This document shows, in pieces, positions 1 through 9,512 of a stretch of DNA of 57,889 nucleotides. Below the pieces are notes generated by a model that ran no database searches, had not been told where the DNA came from, and saw only the letters and a program-made list of their open reading frames with translations. The DNA is from Flammeovirga sp. EKP202 (GTDB lineage: Bacteria; Bacteroidota; Bacteroidia; Cytophagales; Flammeovirgaceae). The translations under genes and the position numbers were made by a program. Positions within the stretch are counted from its first letter, which is position 1. The number at the start of each line of letters is the position of its first letter. The stretch covers positions 1-57,889 of the forward strand of contig NZ_JACVVP010000048.1 of the NCBI RefSeq assembly GCF_014534745.1, read 5' to 3'.

Positions 1-36
1 TAAAAATGAAGAGTATTTGGAATTTTTGATGGTTTT

Positions 37-79
37 GCGACAGCCCCCGCGAACCATAATACACTACCATTTATTCTAT
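37..79. repeat. Family C repeat, partial copy
   Basis: This stretch has the family C tail (CGCGAACCATAATACA) followed by a segment that recurs almost identically at 43590-43625 (ACTACCATTTATTCT against ATTACCATTTATTCT). The hairpin part that normally precedes the tail is degenerate here. Confidence 0.5.
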
Positions 80-146
80 ATTCTTCATTAAGAAGCATCC
101 CATTTCTTCTGCCCTATTAATTAATAATATCCAGACCAAAAGAAAA

Positions 147-183
147 CCCCCTGAGGTAAAAATGATACCTCAGGGAGTTTTTT
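147..183. terminator. Rho-independent terminator
   Basis: A perfect 10-bp stem (CCCTGAGGTA / TACCTCAGGG, 149-158 with 166-175) encloses a 7-nt loop. It is followed by a run of T on the plus strand and preceded by A-rich sequence, so it could act both ways. It lies just past the end of the minus-strand sulfatase gene and probably ends that transcript. Confidence 0.75.
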
Positions 184-204
184 GATGTTTTAATCGATTT
201 GTTT

Positions 205-243
205 TGTGGTTCGTCGGGCGGTCACATAGGACCCGCCCCTACG
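205..243. repeat. Family C repeat (GGGGCGG-type hairpin)
   Basis: Inverted repeat GGGCGG / CCGCCC around a CACATAGGA-type loop, flanked by the family signature TGTGGTTCG on one side and CCTACG on the other. On the minus strand it matches the copies at 45723 and 5119. It sits 7 nt past the end of the sulfatase gene. Confidence 0.6.
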
Positions 244-249
244 TGGGGA

Positions 250-1869
250 TTATTCATACACCCTTTTTATATGCACATCCGTCTTCCTCATCATTTCCTC
301 TGGCGTATCCTCATTGTATTCTTTCTGAAGCACTACTAATCTATTTTTCAGGTCTTCCGTCAATTTTTCATACCCCATTTTCCCATATAGATTATTCAAC
401 TCATTAGGATCTTTTTCTAGATCAAATAACTCCCAATTATCTTGAAACTCCCCCTTCTTTTTTTCAGGATTGTAATAAAAATGAATCAACTTATAACGCT
501 CCGTTCTGATTCCGTAATGAGGTTGGACATGATGCCAATAAGGAAATTCGTAATAATGATAATAAATAGCGTCTCTCCAATTTGCCACTTTTTTTCCTTC
601 TAAAATAGGTTTGATGGATTGCCCTTGAATTTCCTCTGGAATGTCTGCCCCTGCAAAGTCCAAGAGAGTAGGAGCTACATCAATATTCATAGATAATTTA
701 TTTGAAACTTTTCCTGAAGGGACATGATTAGGATAGCGAATAATAAACGGCATTCTCAATGATTCTTCATACATCATGCGCTTATCAAACCACCCATGTT
801 CGCCTAAATAGAAACCTTGATCAGAAGAATAAATCACAATCGTATTCTCAGCCAATCCATTTTCATCAAGGTAGTCCAATAACTCACCAATGTAGTGATC
901 AACACCTTTCACACAACGTAAATAATCTTTGATATATCGCTGATACTTCCACTTTTTCAACTGTTGAGCATCCATTTTTACCTCTGTATTTGGAGCCCAA
1001 ACCACTTCATTATTATTTCCTTCAGTATACCATTTTTTTAGTTCCTTTTTCGTGAAATTATTTGGGATTTCAGGGTGTACCTTAAGATCTCTTCTATTGA
1101 GGTTTTTCTCAATCGTTTGCCAAGTATCAGAGGCTGCTATTCTACCTTCATAAGTATCATTAAAAGTTTCAGGCTCGGCAATTTCAATGTCATTAAACTC
1201 ATTCTCAAATTCAGGAGCAGGATCCCAAGGTCGATGAGGAGCCTTAAACTGATACATCAACATAAATGGTTTTGACTTATCTCTTTTTTGATCCAACCAA
1301 GCGTGAGCATCCTCCCACACCTGTCTCGTCGAATGGAATTTTGTTTCAGTCAAAGTATCCCTTCCGTTTTCTAAAAATACGGTACTAAAATAAGTCCCTT
1401 GACCACCATGATTGATCATCACTTTCGAATAATCAAAACCCGTAGGTTTCGTCCCTAAATGCCATTTTCCTACAACTGCAGTTTGATACCCTTCCTTTTG
1501 CAAAAGCTTCGGAAACGTCACCTGAGAACCATCAAAATCGCCGCCATGTTCATTCTTAAAAAAGCCATTTATATGAGAGAACTTTCCCGTCAAAACTGCC
1601 GCTCGTGAAGGTCCACAAATCGCATTTGTACAGAACGTATTATTCATGATCATTCCCTCTTTCGCTAATCGGTCGATGTTAGGAGTAAGGTCTGGAAATT
1701 GTTTCGCTAGAATTCCACTTTGATAAGCACTGATTGCCTTCGTAGAGTGATCATCACTAAAAATGTAGATGATATTAGGTGGATCCTTTTCAGCAGTTGA
1801 AGGGGTTAATTTTGAACAACTCCACAAAAAAATAAAGATAGAAGTTGTAGTTTTAAAAAGATGTTTCAT
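250..1869 (-). CDS. Secreted formylglycine-dependent sulfatase (lipoprotein)
   Basis: A type I sulfatase of 539 residues. A short hydrophobic N-terminus ends in a plausible lipobox with Cys18. The metal-binding Asp pair is at 39-40 (FSDDH). The sulfatase signature CGPSR places the Cys converted to formylglycine at residue 85. GKWHLG follows, and the second metal site SSDQG has Asp350. The C-terminal part (YGIRTERYKLI, then WELFDLEKDPNE) is typical of the family. By eye it is nearest the N-acetylglucosamine-6-sulfatase/mucin-desulfating type, but the true substrate cannot be read from sequence. It is divergent to the next sulfatase and lies at the edge of the mannan locus, so sulfated mannan is a reasonable guess. 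No maturase gene (FGE or anSME) lies in the window. Confidence 0.9.
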   Translation of the reverse strand: MKHLFKTTTSIFIFLWSCSKLTPSTAEKDPPNIIYIFSDDHSTKAISAYQSGILAKQFPDLTPNIDRLAKEGMIMNNTFCTNAICGPSRAAVLTGKFSHINGFFKNEHGGDFDGSQVTFPKLLQKEGYQTAVVGKWHLGTKPTGFDYSKVMINHGGQGTYFSTVFLENGRDTLTETKFHSTRQVWEDAHAWLDQKRDKSKPFMLMYQFKAPHRPWDPAPEFENEFNDIEIAEPETFNDTYEGRIAASDTWQTIEKNLNRRDLKVHPEIPNNFTKKELKKWYTEGNNNEVVWAPNTEVKMDAQQLKKWKYQRYIKDYLRCVKGVDHYIGELLDYLDENGLAENTIVIYSSDQGFYLGEHGWFDKRMMYEESLRMPFIIRYPNHVPSGKVSNKLSMNIDVAPTLLDFAGADIPEEIQGQSIKPILEGKKVANWRDAIYYHYYEFPYWHHVQPHYGIRTERYKLIHFYYNPEKKKGEFQDNWELFDLEKDPNELNNLYGKMGYEKLTEDLKNRLVVLQKEYNEDTPEEMMRKTDVHIKRVYE

Positions 1870-2090
1870 GTTTATTCAGAATTGAAATATAAAATCGGAT
1901 TCAGAAACTTTAATTTCTAACTATAATACAATTTTGATATTCTCGATTAATTCAGAAAGTGATCGAACTGCTTTTAAAGTGTTTGGTTTGCCAACCCCTT
2001 TAAAATGGAACGGAATTCCCCTTTGAGGTAAATGAATTACTACTCCTGCATAATGATATAAACCCATTAATATTTTTAATAAATTGTTTT

Positions 2091-2236
2091 AGAAGTCAGA
2101 GACTTCTTTTGATCAGTCAAGCACAAATGACGCTTACGCTTAACATTTGCGCTATGGAAAATCAAAACCACTGGCGCGGATGTTAAGCGATAGCGACATC
2201 CGTACCCAATGATCACTAGAAATCTCCTGATTTCTA
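2091..2236. repeat. Family A composite palindromic element
   Basis: Four hairpins in a row: AGAAGTC/GACTTCT (2091-2107), an arm with AAATGACGCTTACGCTTAACATTT (2121-2152), its inverted partner GGATGTTAAGCGATAGCGACATCC (2176-2202), and TAGAAATC/GATTTCTA (2217-2236). The two inner arms are inverted copies of one motif. The element sits in the 553-bp gap between two divergent sulfatase genes. The rest of that gap (1870-2090, 2237-2422) shows nothing else I can name. Confidence 0.75.
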
Positions 2237-2422
2237 ATTATTATAAATAAAAAAGTGAGAGGGAGATTTGTCCTGCTTTCTAATCAAATACCACCCTACT
2301 TCCCACCAATCAAGGATTTGGTACAATAATCCCCTTGTTTTTCTACCCAATTCCCCCTACGAAAACGTACAGACAAACTAGTATTGTGATATCAAATTTT
2401 GTGGTATTTTAATCTTAATGAA

Positions 2423-3967
2423 ATGATGAAAACTTTTTTATATACCTTATTTATTATCTCCATTTTTGGTTGCTCTTCACCCCATACAAAAACACAAGTG
2501 AAAAGCATTCAGCCCAATATTGTCATGATTTATGTGGATGATATGGAGCTCAATCAGATGAGTGCTTTTGGTTGTGATATGCCTACTCCCCATATGGATA
2601 GGATTGTAAACGATGGGGCTAAGCTCAACTTAAATTATGTATCTGCGCCGGTTTGTACACCATCAAGGTATGGACAATTGACGGGTAGATATGCATCAAG
2701 ATGTAATAGTTACTTAAAAGAATTTCCAACAGATAATCCTATTTTCATTCGTTGGAATGGAGACCTTGAAGAGCATGGTTCTGAAAAAACAGTAGCTCAT
2801 TTATTAAAAGAAAATGGATATGCTACGGGTTTTGTGGGGAAATGGCACAATGGCCAACCTGAAGTGGAAGGGAGATATGAGGATTTGAATTTAGACAAAA
2901 AAATAACTGATCCTGATGTAGCAAAACAGCTTAAAGAACTTTATGCAAAGCAAGTCAATTACATTAAAAAAGCAAGTGGTTTTGAATATGTCGAAAGCGT
3001 TTATGGTAATAACCTTCATGCATTAGCTTTACCAAAAGAAGCACAAGTTCACAATCAAGAATGGATCACTAAAGGAGGTTTAGATTTTATCGACCAAAAC
3101 AAAGACAAGCCTTTCTTCTTATCTTTTAATACCACTATTCCACACGTTCCAAGCCCTTATCATTCTATGGAGGCAGATTCTAGAATTACACCTCACGGAT
3201 TATTGGAGGAAAGTATTGATGGAAAATATATGCCAAAGAGAGCCGATTTAATCCAACAAACTTTAGATGAGGGATTTTCTATAGATTATGCTGTAATCAA
3301 ATGGTTGGATGAAGGAATTGGGGCTATTTACAAGAAACTGGATGAGCTAAACTTGACAGAAAATACCATCATTGTTTTTGCAAGCGATCATGGTGTAACC
3401 GGAAAAATGACTTGCTATACTTCTGCCGCTTTGGTACCTGCAGGAATTTCATGGCCAAGTAAAATCAAAAAAGCCCAGCAAATTAATGAGTTAACTTCTC
3501 AGGTTGATTTTGTGCCTACTGTACTTTCGGCCGCAGGCATTACTTTACCAAAAGATTATCATGCGGATGGTATTGACTTATTGCCTCATTTGATGGAAGG
3601 AAAAACATTGGGAAGAGATTATTTATATTCTGAAGTAGTCTATCAAAGAGCTATCATTACAAAAGATTTTCAATATTTAGCAACTCGTTTTCCTAATGAT
3701 GTTCAAGCTAAAATTACCAAGGAGAATAGAAAAGAATTTACGATTGAAGGGAAACAAGAAAACGACAGATACAATGGTCAGGCGAAGTTCCCAGGGTATT
3801 ATGATGATGATCAGTTGTATGATCTAAAAGCAGATCCTAAAGAACAAAATAATCTTGCATATGATCCAGCTTATCAAGCTAAATTAGAAGAGATGAAAGG
3901 GTATATGAAAGAAGTGGTTTCTACTTTCCCCCATGCTTTTGGGGAGTTTGGGAAACAAGTGAAATAA
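2423..3967 (+). CDS. Secreted formylglycine-dependent sulfatase (lipoprotein)
   Basis: A second type I sulfatase, 514 residues from the ATG at 2423. A longer frame from a TTG at 2399 adds eight residues before the signal peptide, so I prefer the ATG (2426 is equally possible). The signal ends in the lipobox SIFGC, with lipid Cys17. Metal site YVDD follows, then the modification motif CTPSR with Cys78. Next come GKWHNG (His-Asn where many sulfatases have His-Leu) and the second metal site ASDHG. The C-terminus has the usual QLYDLKADPKEQNNL. It is followed closely by the GH26 gene in the same direction, with only a family C repeat in between, so co-transcription with a mannanase is likely. Confidence 0.9.
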   Translation: MMKTFLYTLFIISIFGCSSPHTKTQVKSIQPNIVMIYVDDMELNQMSAFGCDMPTPHMDRIVNDGAKLNLNYVSAPVCTPSRYGQLTGRYASRCNSYLKEFPTDNPIFIRWNGDLEEHGSEKTVAHLLKENGYATGFVGKWHNGQPEVEGRYEDLNLDKKITDPDVAKQLKELYAKQVNYIKKASGFEYVESVYGNNLHALALPKEAQVHNQEWITKGGLDFIDQNKDKPFFLSFNTTIPHVPSPYHSMEADSRITPHGLLEESIDGKYMPKRADLIQQTLDEGFSIDYAVIKWLDEGIGAIYKKLDELNLTENTIIVFASDHGVTGKMTCYTSAALVPAGISWPSKIKKAQQINELTSQVDFVPTVLSAAGITLPKDYHADGIDLLPHLMEGKTLGRDYLYSEVVYQRAIITKDFQYLATRFPNDVQAKITKENRKEFTIEGKQENDRYNGQAKFPGYYDDDQLYDLKADPKEQNNLAYDPAYQAKLEEMKGYMKEVVSTFPHAFGEFGKQVK

Positions 3968-3980
3968 ATTATTGTGTTTT

Positions 3981-4012
3981 GCGGTGACGTTGTGCTCCAA
4001 CGTCACCTGACC
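3981..4012. repeat. Family C repeat (GTGACGTTG hairpin)
   Basis: Perfect stem GTGACGTTG / CAACGTCAC with loop TGCTC, in the 81-bp gap between the sulfatase and GH26 genes. A reading frame runs through it upstream of the GH26 ATG, but that part is repeat and not protein. Confidence 0.6.
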
Positions 4013-4048
4013 TCCTCACAAACCATAAAAAAACATAGCATTCAAAAT

Positions 4049-5116
4049 ATGAACATAAAAACAATAATAGGCACCTTTGTTTTTTTCTGTATAGGAATAC
4101 TTAATCTAGAAGCACAAATTGATGAGAAAGCCACAAAAGAAACAAAAAGACTTTATCAAAACCTTCAATCTTTTAAGGATAATCGATTTATTTTTGGGCA
4201 TCATTTTACAGAACTAGCAGGTTGTTATCCAGAACCGTGGGTGGATCATAAAGATGTCAAAAATAGGTCTGATGTAAAGTCAGGTTATGGTACTTATCCT
4301 ATGTTGTTTGGTTATGATTTTGGACCCAATAATTTCCATAAATATGAAGGCATTATTAAAAAAGCCTACAAAATGGGAGGGATCATCACTGTAAGTTGGC
4401 ATGCGAAAAATCCCGTGACAGGTGGAAGAGTTTATGATACAGAAGGAAATGCCATGGTGGAAATTATGCCAGGAGGATCGGCCCATAAAGTGTATACCGA
4501 GTGGTTAGATAAGATTGCTGATTTTGCTCATAATGTAAAAGTTCCCGTGATCTTTAGACCTTTCCATGAGAACACCGGAAATTGGTTTTGGTGGGGAAAT
4601 GAATCATGTACTCCAGAAGAGTACGTTTCAGTATGGAGATATACAGTCGATTACCTCAAAGCTAAAAAAGTACACAATTTTCTCTACGCCTATTCTCCTT
4701 CAAAAGGACAATATGACGATAGATATCCCGGAGATGATTATGTCGATATTTGTGGTGTAGATTTCTATGGAGGTGTAGAAGAATTTCCAGATAATTTCAT
4801 CACTGCTATCAAAAAAACAGTAGAATTTGCCAATGCTCACAACAAGATTCCTGCGCTAACAGAATTTGGCTACAGAAATGGAATTCAGAATTGTGACAAT
4901 CCAAAATTCTATACAGAGATGATTTTAAAACCGATTATTAATGACCCCATAGCCTCACAAATTACATTTGCCCTCACATGGCGAAACAATTCCAAAGAAA
5001 GAGGCTATTGGGTGCCGATCAAAGGAGATATTTATTACGATGATTTCGTCGAATTTCACAAAAGTCCCTCTACCATTTTTATCGACAACAAGATCAACAT
5101 TTATAAAAAGCCATAA
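4049..5116 (+). CDS. GH26 beta-mannanase, secreted
   Basis: Glycoside hydrolase family 26, 355 residues. The ATG at 4049 gives a clean signal peptide (hydrophobic stretch, then LEAQ); the open frame upstream is only repeat sequence. The acid/base Glu174 lies in FRPFHENTGNWFWWG, the family hallmark, and the nucleophile Glu272 in ALTEFGYRNG. Characterised members cleave beta-1,4-mannosidic bonds, as endo-mannanases or mannobiose-releasing exo-enzymes; which applies cannot be seen. There is no lipobox, so it is probably periplasmic or released. Composition and context fit the mannan locus. Confidence 0.92.
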   Translation: MNIKTIIGTFVFFCIGILNLEAQIDEKATKETKRLYQNLQSFKDNRFIFGHHFTELAGCYPEPWVDHKDVKNRSDVKSGYGTYPMLFGYDFGPNNFHKYEGIIKKAYKMGGIITVSWHAKNPVTGGRVYDTEGNAMVEIMPGGSAHKVYTEWLDKIADFAHNVKVPVIFRPFHENTGNWFWWGNESCTPEEYVSVWRYTVDYLKAKKVHNFLYAYSPSKGQYDDRYPGDDYVDICGVDFYGGVEEFPDNFITAIKKTVEFANAHNKIPALTEFGYRNGIQNCDNPKFYTEMILKPIINDPIASQITFALTWRNNSKERGYWVPIKGDIYYDDFVEFHKSPSTIFIDNKINIYKKP

Positions 5117-5118
5117 CC

Positions 5119-5158
5119 ACGTAGGGGCGGTACTATGCGACAACCCACCGAACCGCAA
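5119..5158. repeat. Family C repeat
   Basis: CGTAGGGGCGGTACTATGCG followed by ACAACCCACCGAACCGCAAG. It has the same order of parts as the other family C copies (GTAGGGG, variable hairpin, CGAACC-type tail), but the stem is imperfect. Confidence 0.55.
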
Positions 5159-5173
5159 GAAAAATAAATTGTG

Positions 5174-5278
5174 TTAGAAATTGGGAGATCTATAAGAAAC
5201 GGGACGGATCACCTAGCGCAAGAGTTAAGCGTCAGCGTCTCTTGTGTTTTAAAGATCACAAGAGGTCTCTAACTTCTA
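5174..5278. repeat. Family A element
   Basis: Contains the arm GCGCAAGAGTTAAGCGTCAG plus CGTCTCTTGTG, a CAAGAG/CTCTTG hairpin with the family core TTAAGCGTCAGCGTC. It is flanked by TTAGAAA and CTAACTTCTAA, degenerate forms of the GAAGTC hairpins. The second arm is decayed (AAGATCACAAGAGG). Confidence 0.6.
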
Positions 5279-5325
5279 AAAAAATAACAATAAATAGGGT
5301 GACTACTTATAGACGGACAGCAAAG

Positions 5326-5354
5326 AGAGAAGCATAAATTTGCTTCTCTTTTTC
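5326..5354 (+). terminator. Rho-independent terminator before the first regulator
   Basis: Stem AGAGAAGCA / TGCTTCTCT (5326-5334 with 5341-5349), a 6-nt loop and a T tail. It probably ends the sulfatase-GH26 transcript, so the regulator at 5430 must have its own promoter in the remaining 75 bp. I see no convincing -33/-7 pair there. Confidence 0.7.
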
Positions 5355-5429
5355 ATCAAAAAATCCTAAATCCCCCATCCCTAACCCTCATTTTATTAAA
5401 TTGAACCATTAGGACAGAAACCCTTAAAT

Positions 5430-8400
5430 ATGCGGAAATTACTACTCGTAATATCATTTTTTATCATCAATTTCAGCTACGGGAAAAGCATTATACAGCT
5501 TGACCAATTAGAGCAAGTGGAGAACTCCCCTTTTTCTACCATCAATAGTATTGTAGAAGATCAAAGAGGGTTTATTTGGTTTGCCTCATGGAAAGGATTG
5601 TATAGATATGATGGGGAGGAAGTGGTTTCATTTAGGCAGTTGAACAAAGCATTTTTAGCTTTAAAAATTAATGACCTTTATCTGTTTGATAATGACCTAT
5701 GGGTATCCACGAACAACAATGGGATTTTCAGAATCAACCTCAATGATTACAGTTATGATAATTGGAGTAAATCAAGGGACAATTTTATTACTGATTACTC
5801 CTTATGCATTTCTTTTGATCAAGAAGAAAATCAAGTTTGGGTAGGAACACAAAATGACGGGCTAGCACAACTCAACCTTGATAACAATACGATAAAAGTT
5901 TATGATCAAAAATCAGAAAAAGTTTTCACCAATAATACGATTACATGCCTTCTCGAATCAAACTCCAAAGGCATTTATTTAGGGACTAGAAACGGCATAC
6001 TATTTAAAGCAGAAGGAGAACAACATTTTTCAAAGGTCTTTGAAGGCATTAACCAATATGTCTACTCAATGCTTAAAGACCCTTCGGGGAGGATTTGGGT
6101 TTCAGAACGAGATGGTGTTTATGTGACATCAAATCAGAAAAATAAATACACCAAAGTGTATGAAGCTTCAGCTTATCAATTGACTTTATCGAAGAACAAA
6201 GAAAACGTATTATTGAGTACCAATGATGGATTAAAAAGCATCAATATATTTACCCAAGAAGTCACTTCTATCGAACCCAAAAATGAGACAATAGGAATGC
6301 CGATATCATGTGCTTTGGAAACCAAAAATTTGATATGGTTAGGGTCACGAAGAAAAGGATTACATCAATTATTCAATGTTCAAAACTTGGTTAAAAAAGA
6401 GGAATCAGCATTAAACCAACTTTCATTTGCGGTATCCAACCTTTGTCCATTAGAAAATGGGGATCTTCTCTTTCATCGTTGGGCGGATGGCATTTATTAT
6501 TATCAAAAATCAAAAGACCATTACTTTAAACTAAAAACAAAGAAATTCGATCATGCCACGCTCAATACGCTAACAATAGACAAATACAATAAAGTTTGGC
6601 TCTCCAAAAAAGGAAATGGAGGAGTGTACACCTTTGACCTTGATGACATTGATTTGGAGCATCAGACAATCAAAAAGATTAGGCACTTGAAGAACCCTTT
6701 TGGTAAGGGAAAGACACCATTGATCACAACGATTACAAGTGATAAAATTGGCAATGTATATTTCGGAACCTATACTGGAGATGTCTACAAATACATTGCT
6801 CATACCGATCAGTTTGTATCGATATTATTTATCAATCAGCCTTTTTGTAAAGGAAAACCGATTCACTCCATTTTAGTAGAAGAGAAGCAAATTTGGATTT
6901 CTACCAGTGGAGCAGGGATTTTTAAGGCAGTTTTGGATCAAGACAATACAGTGCTCAACTTGAAAAATTATACGGTAGAAGATGGCTTGTCCAGTAATTT
7001 TTGTGTAACCCTTTTCCGAGGAAAAAATGCTTTACTTTGGATTGGGGCAGATGATGGATTGACGGTTTATGATAATCAAAGCTTCAGACAGTATTTTAAT
7101 ACAGATGATACTTTCTTTAGTGTAGAATCTATCACGGAAGACCGAAAAGGACATATTTGGTTGGGTACCTCAAAAGGGTTGGTCAACATTAATCCTCAAT
7201 TCGAAAATAAGAACTCTCGCATTTTTACTACAAATGACGGTTTAGAGAATAAAGAATTTTTCAGCAATGCGGTGGGGATTACAGCCGAAGGACAATTGAT
7301 GTTTGGGGGTACAGAAGGCATTGATTTATTTTCTCCAAATCAGTTAGACACTCAAAAAAATCACGGCATTCCAACTGTCAAAACGGTGTGGATTGGAGGT
7401 GAGAAGGTATTTTATCATTCCAATGAATATATAAAATCAGCATTAGAAAATAAGGCAAAAATGGAGTTGCCTTATGCCAAAAATTCCATCGCTTTTGGAT
7501 TCAGTAACCTGGAATATTTGAATCAAGATAAAATCCAATACGTTTACAAAGTGTCGGGATTAAATAAGAAGTGGCATACATTGCCTGATGGGGTGAGTTA
7601 TTTGGAATTGAATAACCTTGCCTCAGGGGAATATAATATTCAAGTCAAATCGACCAATGGGGAAGGTATTTGGTCTGAAAATACTTTGGATCTTCAAGTG
7701 GTCATTGCCGTTCCTTTGTGGAGACATCCGGTAGCGATTGTTTTGTATATCTGCTTGGTATTGGGGTTGATTTACCTTTTCACTCAAAGGAAGTTGGTCA
7801 AGGCTCATCATTTACATCAGTTGGAAATTGACCGATTGGATTTGCAAAAGAAAAATGAATTGGATGATTTGAGAACGAAACTGTATATCAATATCTCTCA
7901 TGAATTCAAAACACCCCTTACTTTGATTCTTGGTCCATTAGCGTCTTTGATTCAGCAGAAAAAGGAAAATGATCCTTTTTTCGAGCAACATTTGATCATG
8001 TATAATAATGCAGATCGATTGCTGAAACTGGTCAATAGAGTGATCAATATTGGGAATTCTGAGCAAACTAAACAGCACCTTAATGTTGAAAAAAGAGATT
8101 TCAATGTCTTTATCGAAGAGGTGCGAAATGCTTTTGTTTATGAAGCCAACCGAAGAGAGATTCAGCTAGAACTGGAACAAGCGACAGTTCCTTTGGAGTG
8201 TTATTTTGATAAAGCTATTGTAGAGGATATTCTGTTTAATTTACTGTCAAATGCTTTAAAATATACCCCAACTTCAGGGACCATAAAATTAAAAGTAGAG
8301 ACGGAAAAAGAATGGCTTACTATTCATGTCATTGATCAAGGAAAAGGAATTAATCCTATTGCCATTGATAAAATATTTGATCGTTATTATGGAGATAAAA

Positions 8401-9416
8401 ACAGGTCTTATTCGACAGGAATTGGGCTGAATTACTCTAAGCGTTTAGCACTTCTGCACAAAGGGAATTTAGAAGTCAAAAACAATAAAAACCAAAATGG
8501 AGCTACTTTTATACTATCGTTACCACTTCATGACGTGTATAAAGCTGACGAAAAAGTAATCAAAGACCTTAGTAGTCAAGACACCGTAGGCATCTACAAA
8601 AATGATGTAGTCCTCCAGCAAATTGATACTTTGACTTCTGAAAACCTGGATCCCAAGGATGAAAACATCGCTTTGGTGATTGATGATAACCCTGATATCA
8701 GAACGTTTGTGAAATCGGTATTAAATGGTCAATTCAAAGTGATAGAAGCCACCAACGGTAAGGAAGGCTATGATAAAGCCGTGGAGTGTATTCCTGATAT
8801 CATTATCTCTGATGTGATGATGCCCGAAATGGACGGTTTTACTTTTTGTGATTTGATCAAAAAAGACGAAATAACGGACCATATTCCTGTCATTCTCACC
8901 ACCGTTCTCTCGGAACATGAAGACCGCTTGAAAGGTTTAAAAGTAGGTGCCGATTCATATATCCCAAAACCATTAAATCCGGAACACCTCTTGGTACGTG
9001 TAGAGAAGCTTTTGAACTCTCGCAAAAAACTCATCGCAAAATATTCTTCATCAGAGAAAAACAAGGTTGAAACTTCTCCATCTGAAGAACATCCACTTCT
9101 TGTTCGTGCAAGGGAAGTCATCTTACAAAACGTCACTAACGAGGATTACGATGTAGATAAATTCGCAATAGACCTCGGATTCAGCAGAACACAATTGTAC
9201 CGAAAATTCAAGGTAGTTTCTGACCTTTCTGTTAGTAAATTTATCAGAAAAATAAAGCTAGAAAAAGCCAGTGAATTACTTCTTGAGGGGGAACTCAATA
9301 TCAAACAAGTCACTTATGAAGTGGGCTTTAACGATCTGAAATACTTTAGAAAATGCTTTCAGGATCAGTTTGGTGTGACGCCTTCAGTTTATATTAAGGA
9401 GAATGGGGAGGGGTGA
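5430..9416 (+). CDS. Hybrid two-component system regulator (HTCS), canonical
   Basis: A one-protein sensor and regulator of 1328 residues with a signal peptide. A periplasmic double beta-propeller of two-component-propeller repeats (GFIWFASWKGLYRYDG and similar) spans about 25-650, then a Y_Y_Y domain to about 755 and a membrane helix at about 768-787. The histidine kinase has phospho-acceptor His824 in ISHEFKTPLT, an N-box near 931-945 (NLLSNALKY), and G boxes DQGKGI and GIGLNYSK. The receiver has DD at 1085-1086, phospho-acceptor Asp1128 (SDVMMPEMDG) and Lys in IPKPL, so it looks functional. An AraC HTH domain (about 1230-1325) ends the protein. HTCS proteins bind periplasmic oligosaccharides and activate the adjacent PUL. 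The likely ligand is a manno-oligosaccharide (inference from neighbours). Confidence 0.95.
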   Translation: MRKLLLVISFFIINFSYGKSIIQLDQLEQVENSPFSTINSIVEDQRGFIWFASWKGLYRYDGEEVVSFRQLNKAFLALKINDLYLFDNDLWVSTNNNGIFRINLNDYSYDNWSKSRDNFITDYSLCISFDQEENQVWVGTQNDGLAQLNLDNNTIKVYDQKSEKVFTNNTITCLLESNSKGIYLGTRNGILFKAEGEQHFSKVFEGINQYVYSMLKDPSGRIWVSERDGVYVTSNQKNKYTKVYEASAYQLTLSKNKENVLLSTNDGLKSINIFTQEVTSIEPKNETIGMPISCALETKNLIWLGSRRKGLHQLFNVQNLVKKEESALNQLSFAVSNLCPLENGDLLFHRWADGIYYYQKSKDHYFKLKTKKFDHATLNTLTIDKYNKVWLSKKGNGGVYTFDLDDIDLEHQTIKKIRHLKNPFGKGKTPLITTITSDKIGNVYFGTYTGDVYKYIAHTDQFVSILFINQPFCKGKPIHSILVEEKQIWISTSGAGIFKAVLDQDNTVLNLKNYTVEDGLSSNFCVTLFRGKNALLWIGADDGLTVYDNQSFRQYFNTDDTFFSVESITEDRKGHIWLGTSKGLVNINPQFENKNSRIFTTNDGLENKEFFSNAVGITAEGQLMFGGTEGIDLFSPNQLDTQKNHGIPTVKTVWIGGEKVFYHSNEYIKSALENKAKMELPYAKNSIAFGFSNLEYLNQDKIQYVYKVSGLNKKWHTLPDGVSYLELNNLASGEYNIQVKSTNGEGIWSENTLDLQVVIAVPLWRHPVAIVLYICLVLGLIYLFTQRKLVKAHHLHQLEIDRLDLQKKNELDDLRTKLYINISHEFKTPLTLILGPLASLIQQKKENDPFFEQHLIMYNNADRLLKLVNRVINIGNSEQTKQHLNVEKRDFNVFIEEVRNAFVYEANRREIQLELEQATVPLECYFDKAIVEDILFNLLSNALKYTPTSGTIKLKVETEKEWLTIHVIDQGKGINPIAIDKIFDRYYGDKNRSYSTGIGLNYSKRLALLHKGNLEVKNNKNQNGATFILSLPLHDVYKADEKVIKDLSSQDTVGIYKNDVVLQQIDTLTSENLDPKDENIALVIDDNPDIRTFVKSVLNGQFKVIEATNGKEGYDKAVECIPDIIISDVMMPEMDGFTFCDLIKKDEITDHIPVILTTVLSEHEDRLKGLKVGADSYIPKPLNPEHLLVRVEKLLNSRKKLIAKYSSSEKNKVETSPSEEHPLLVRAREVILQNVTNEDYDVDKFAIDLGFSRTQLYRKFKVVSDLSVSKFIRKIKLEKASELLLEGELNIKQVTYEVGFNDLKYFRKCFQDQFGVTPSVYIKENGEG

Positions 9417-9474
9417 TGTTTGAAATAGAACGGTAATTCTTTATTTAAACTTAAAATCTTGTAAAGGAAAGTGT

Positions 9475-9482
9475 TAGATTTG
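9475..9482 (+). promoter_or_regulatory. Candidate -7 box for the two-gene cassette
   Basis: TAGATTTG matches the Bacteroidota -7 consensus TAnnTTTG and lies 31 nt before the ATG at 9513. The nearest TTG (9459-9461) is only 13 nt upstream, closer than the usual -33 spacing, so the promoter call is tentative. Confidence 0.4.
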
Positions 9483-9512
9483 TTTCATAGCCAGAATTAA
9501 AGCTCTATTATA

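Noticed and set aside
3974-4048. Extended N-terminus of the first GH26
   Set aside because: The open frame runs through a family C hairpin; the ATG at 4049 starts a proper signal peptide.
8768-9136. Minus-strand 122-codon frame
   Set aside because: Antisense to the receiver domain of the first HTCS, with the composition of a shadow frame.
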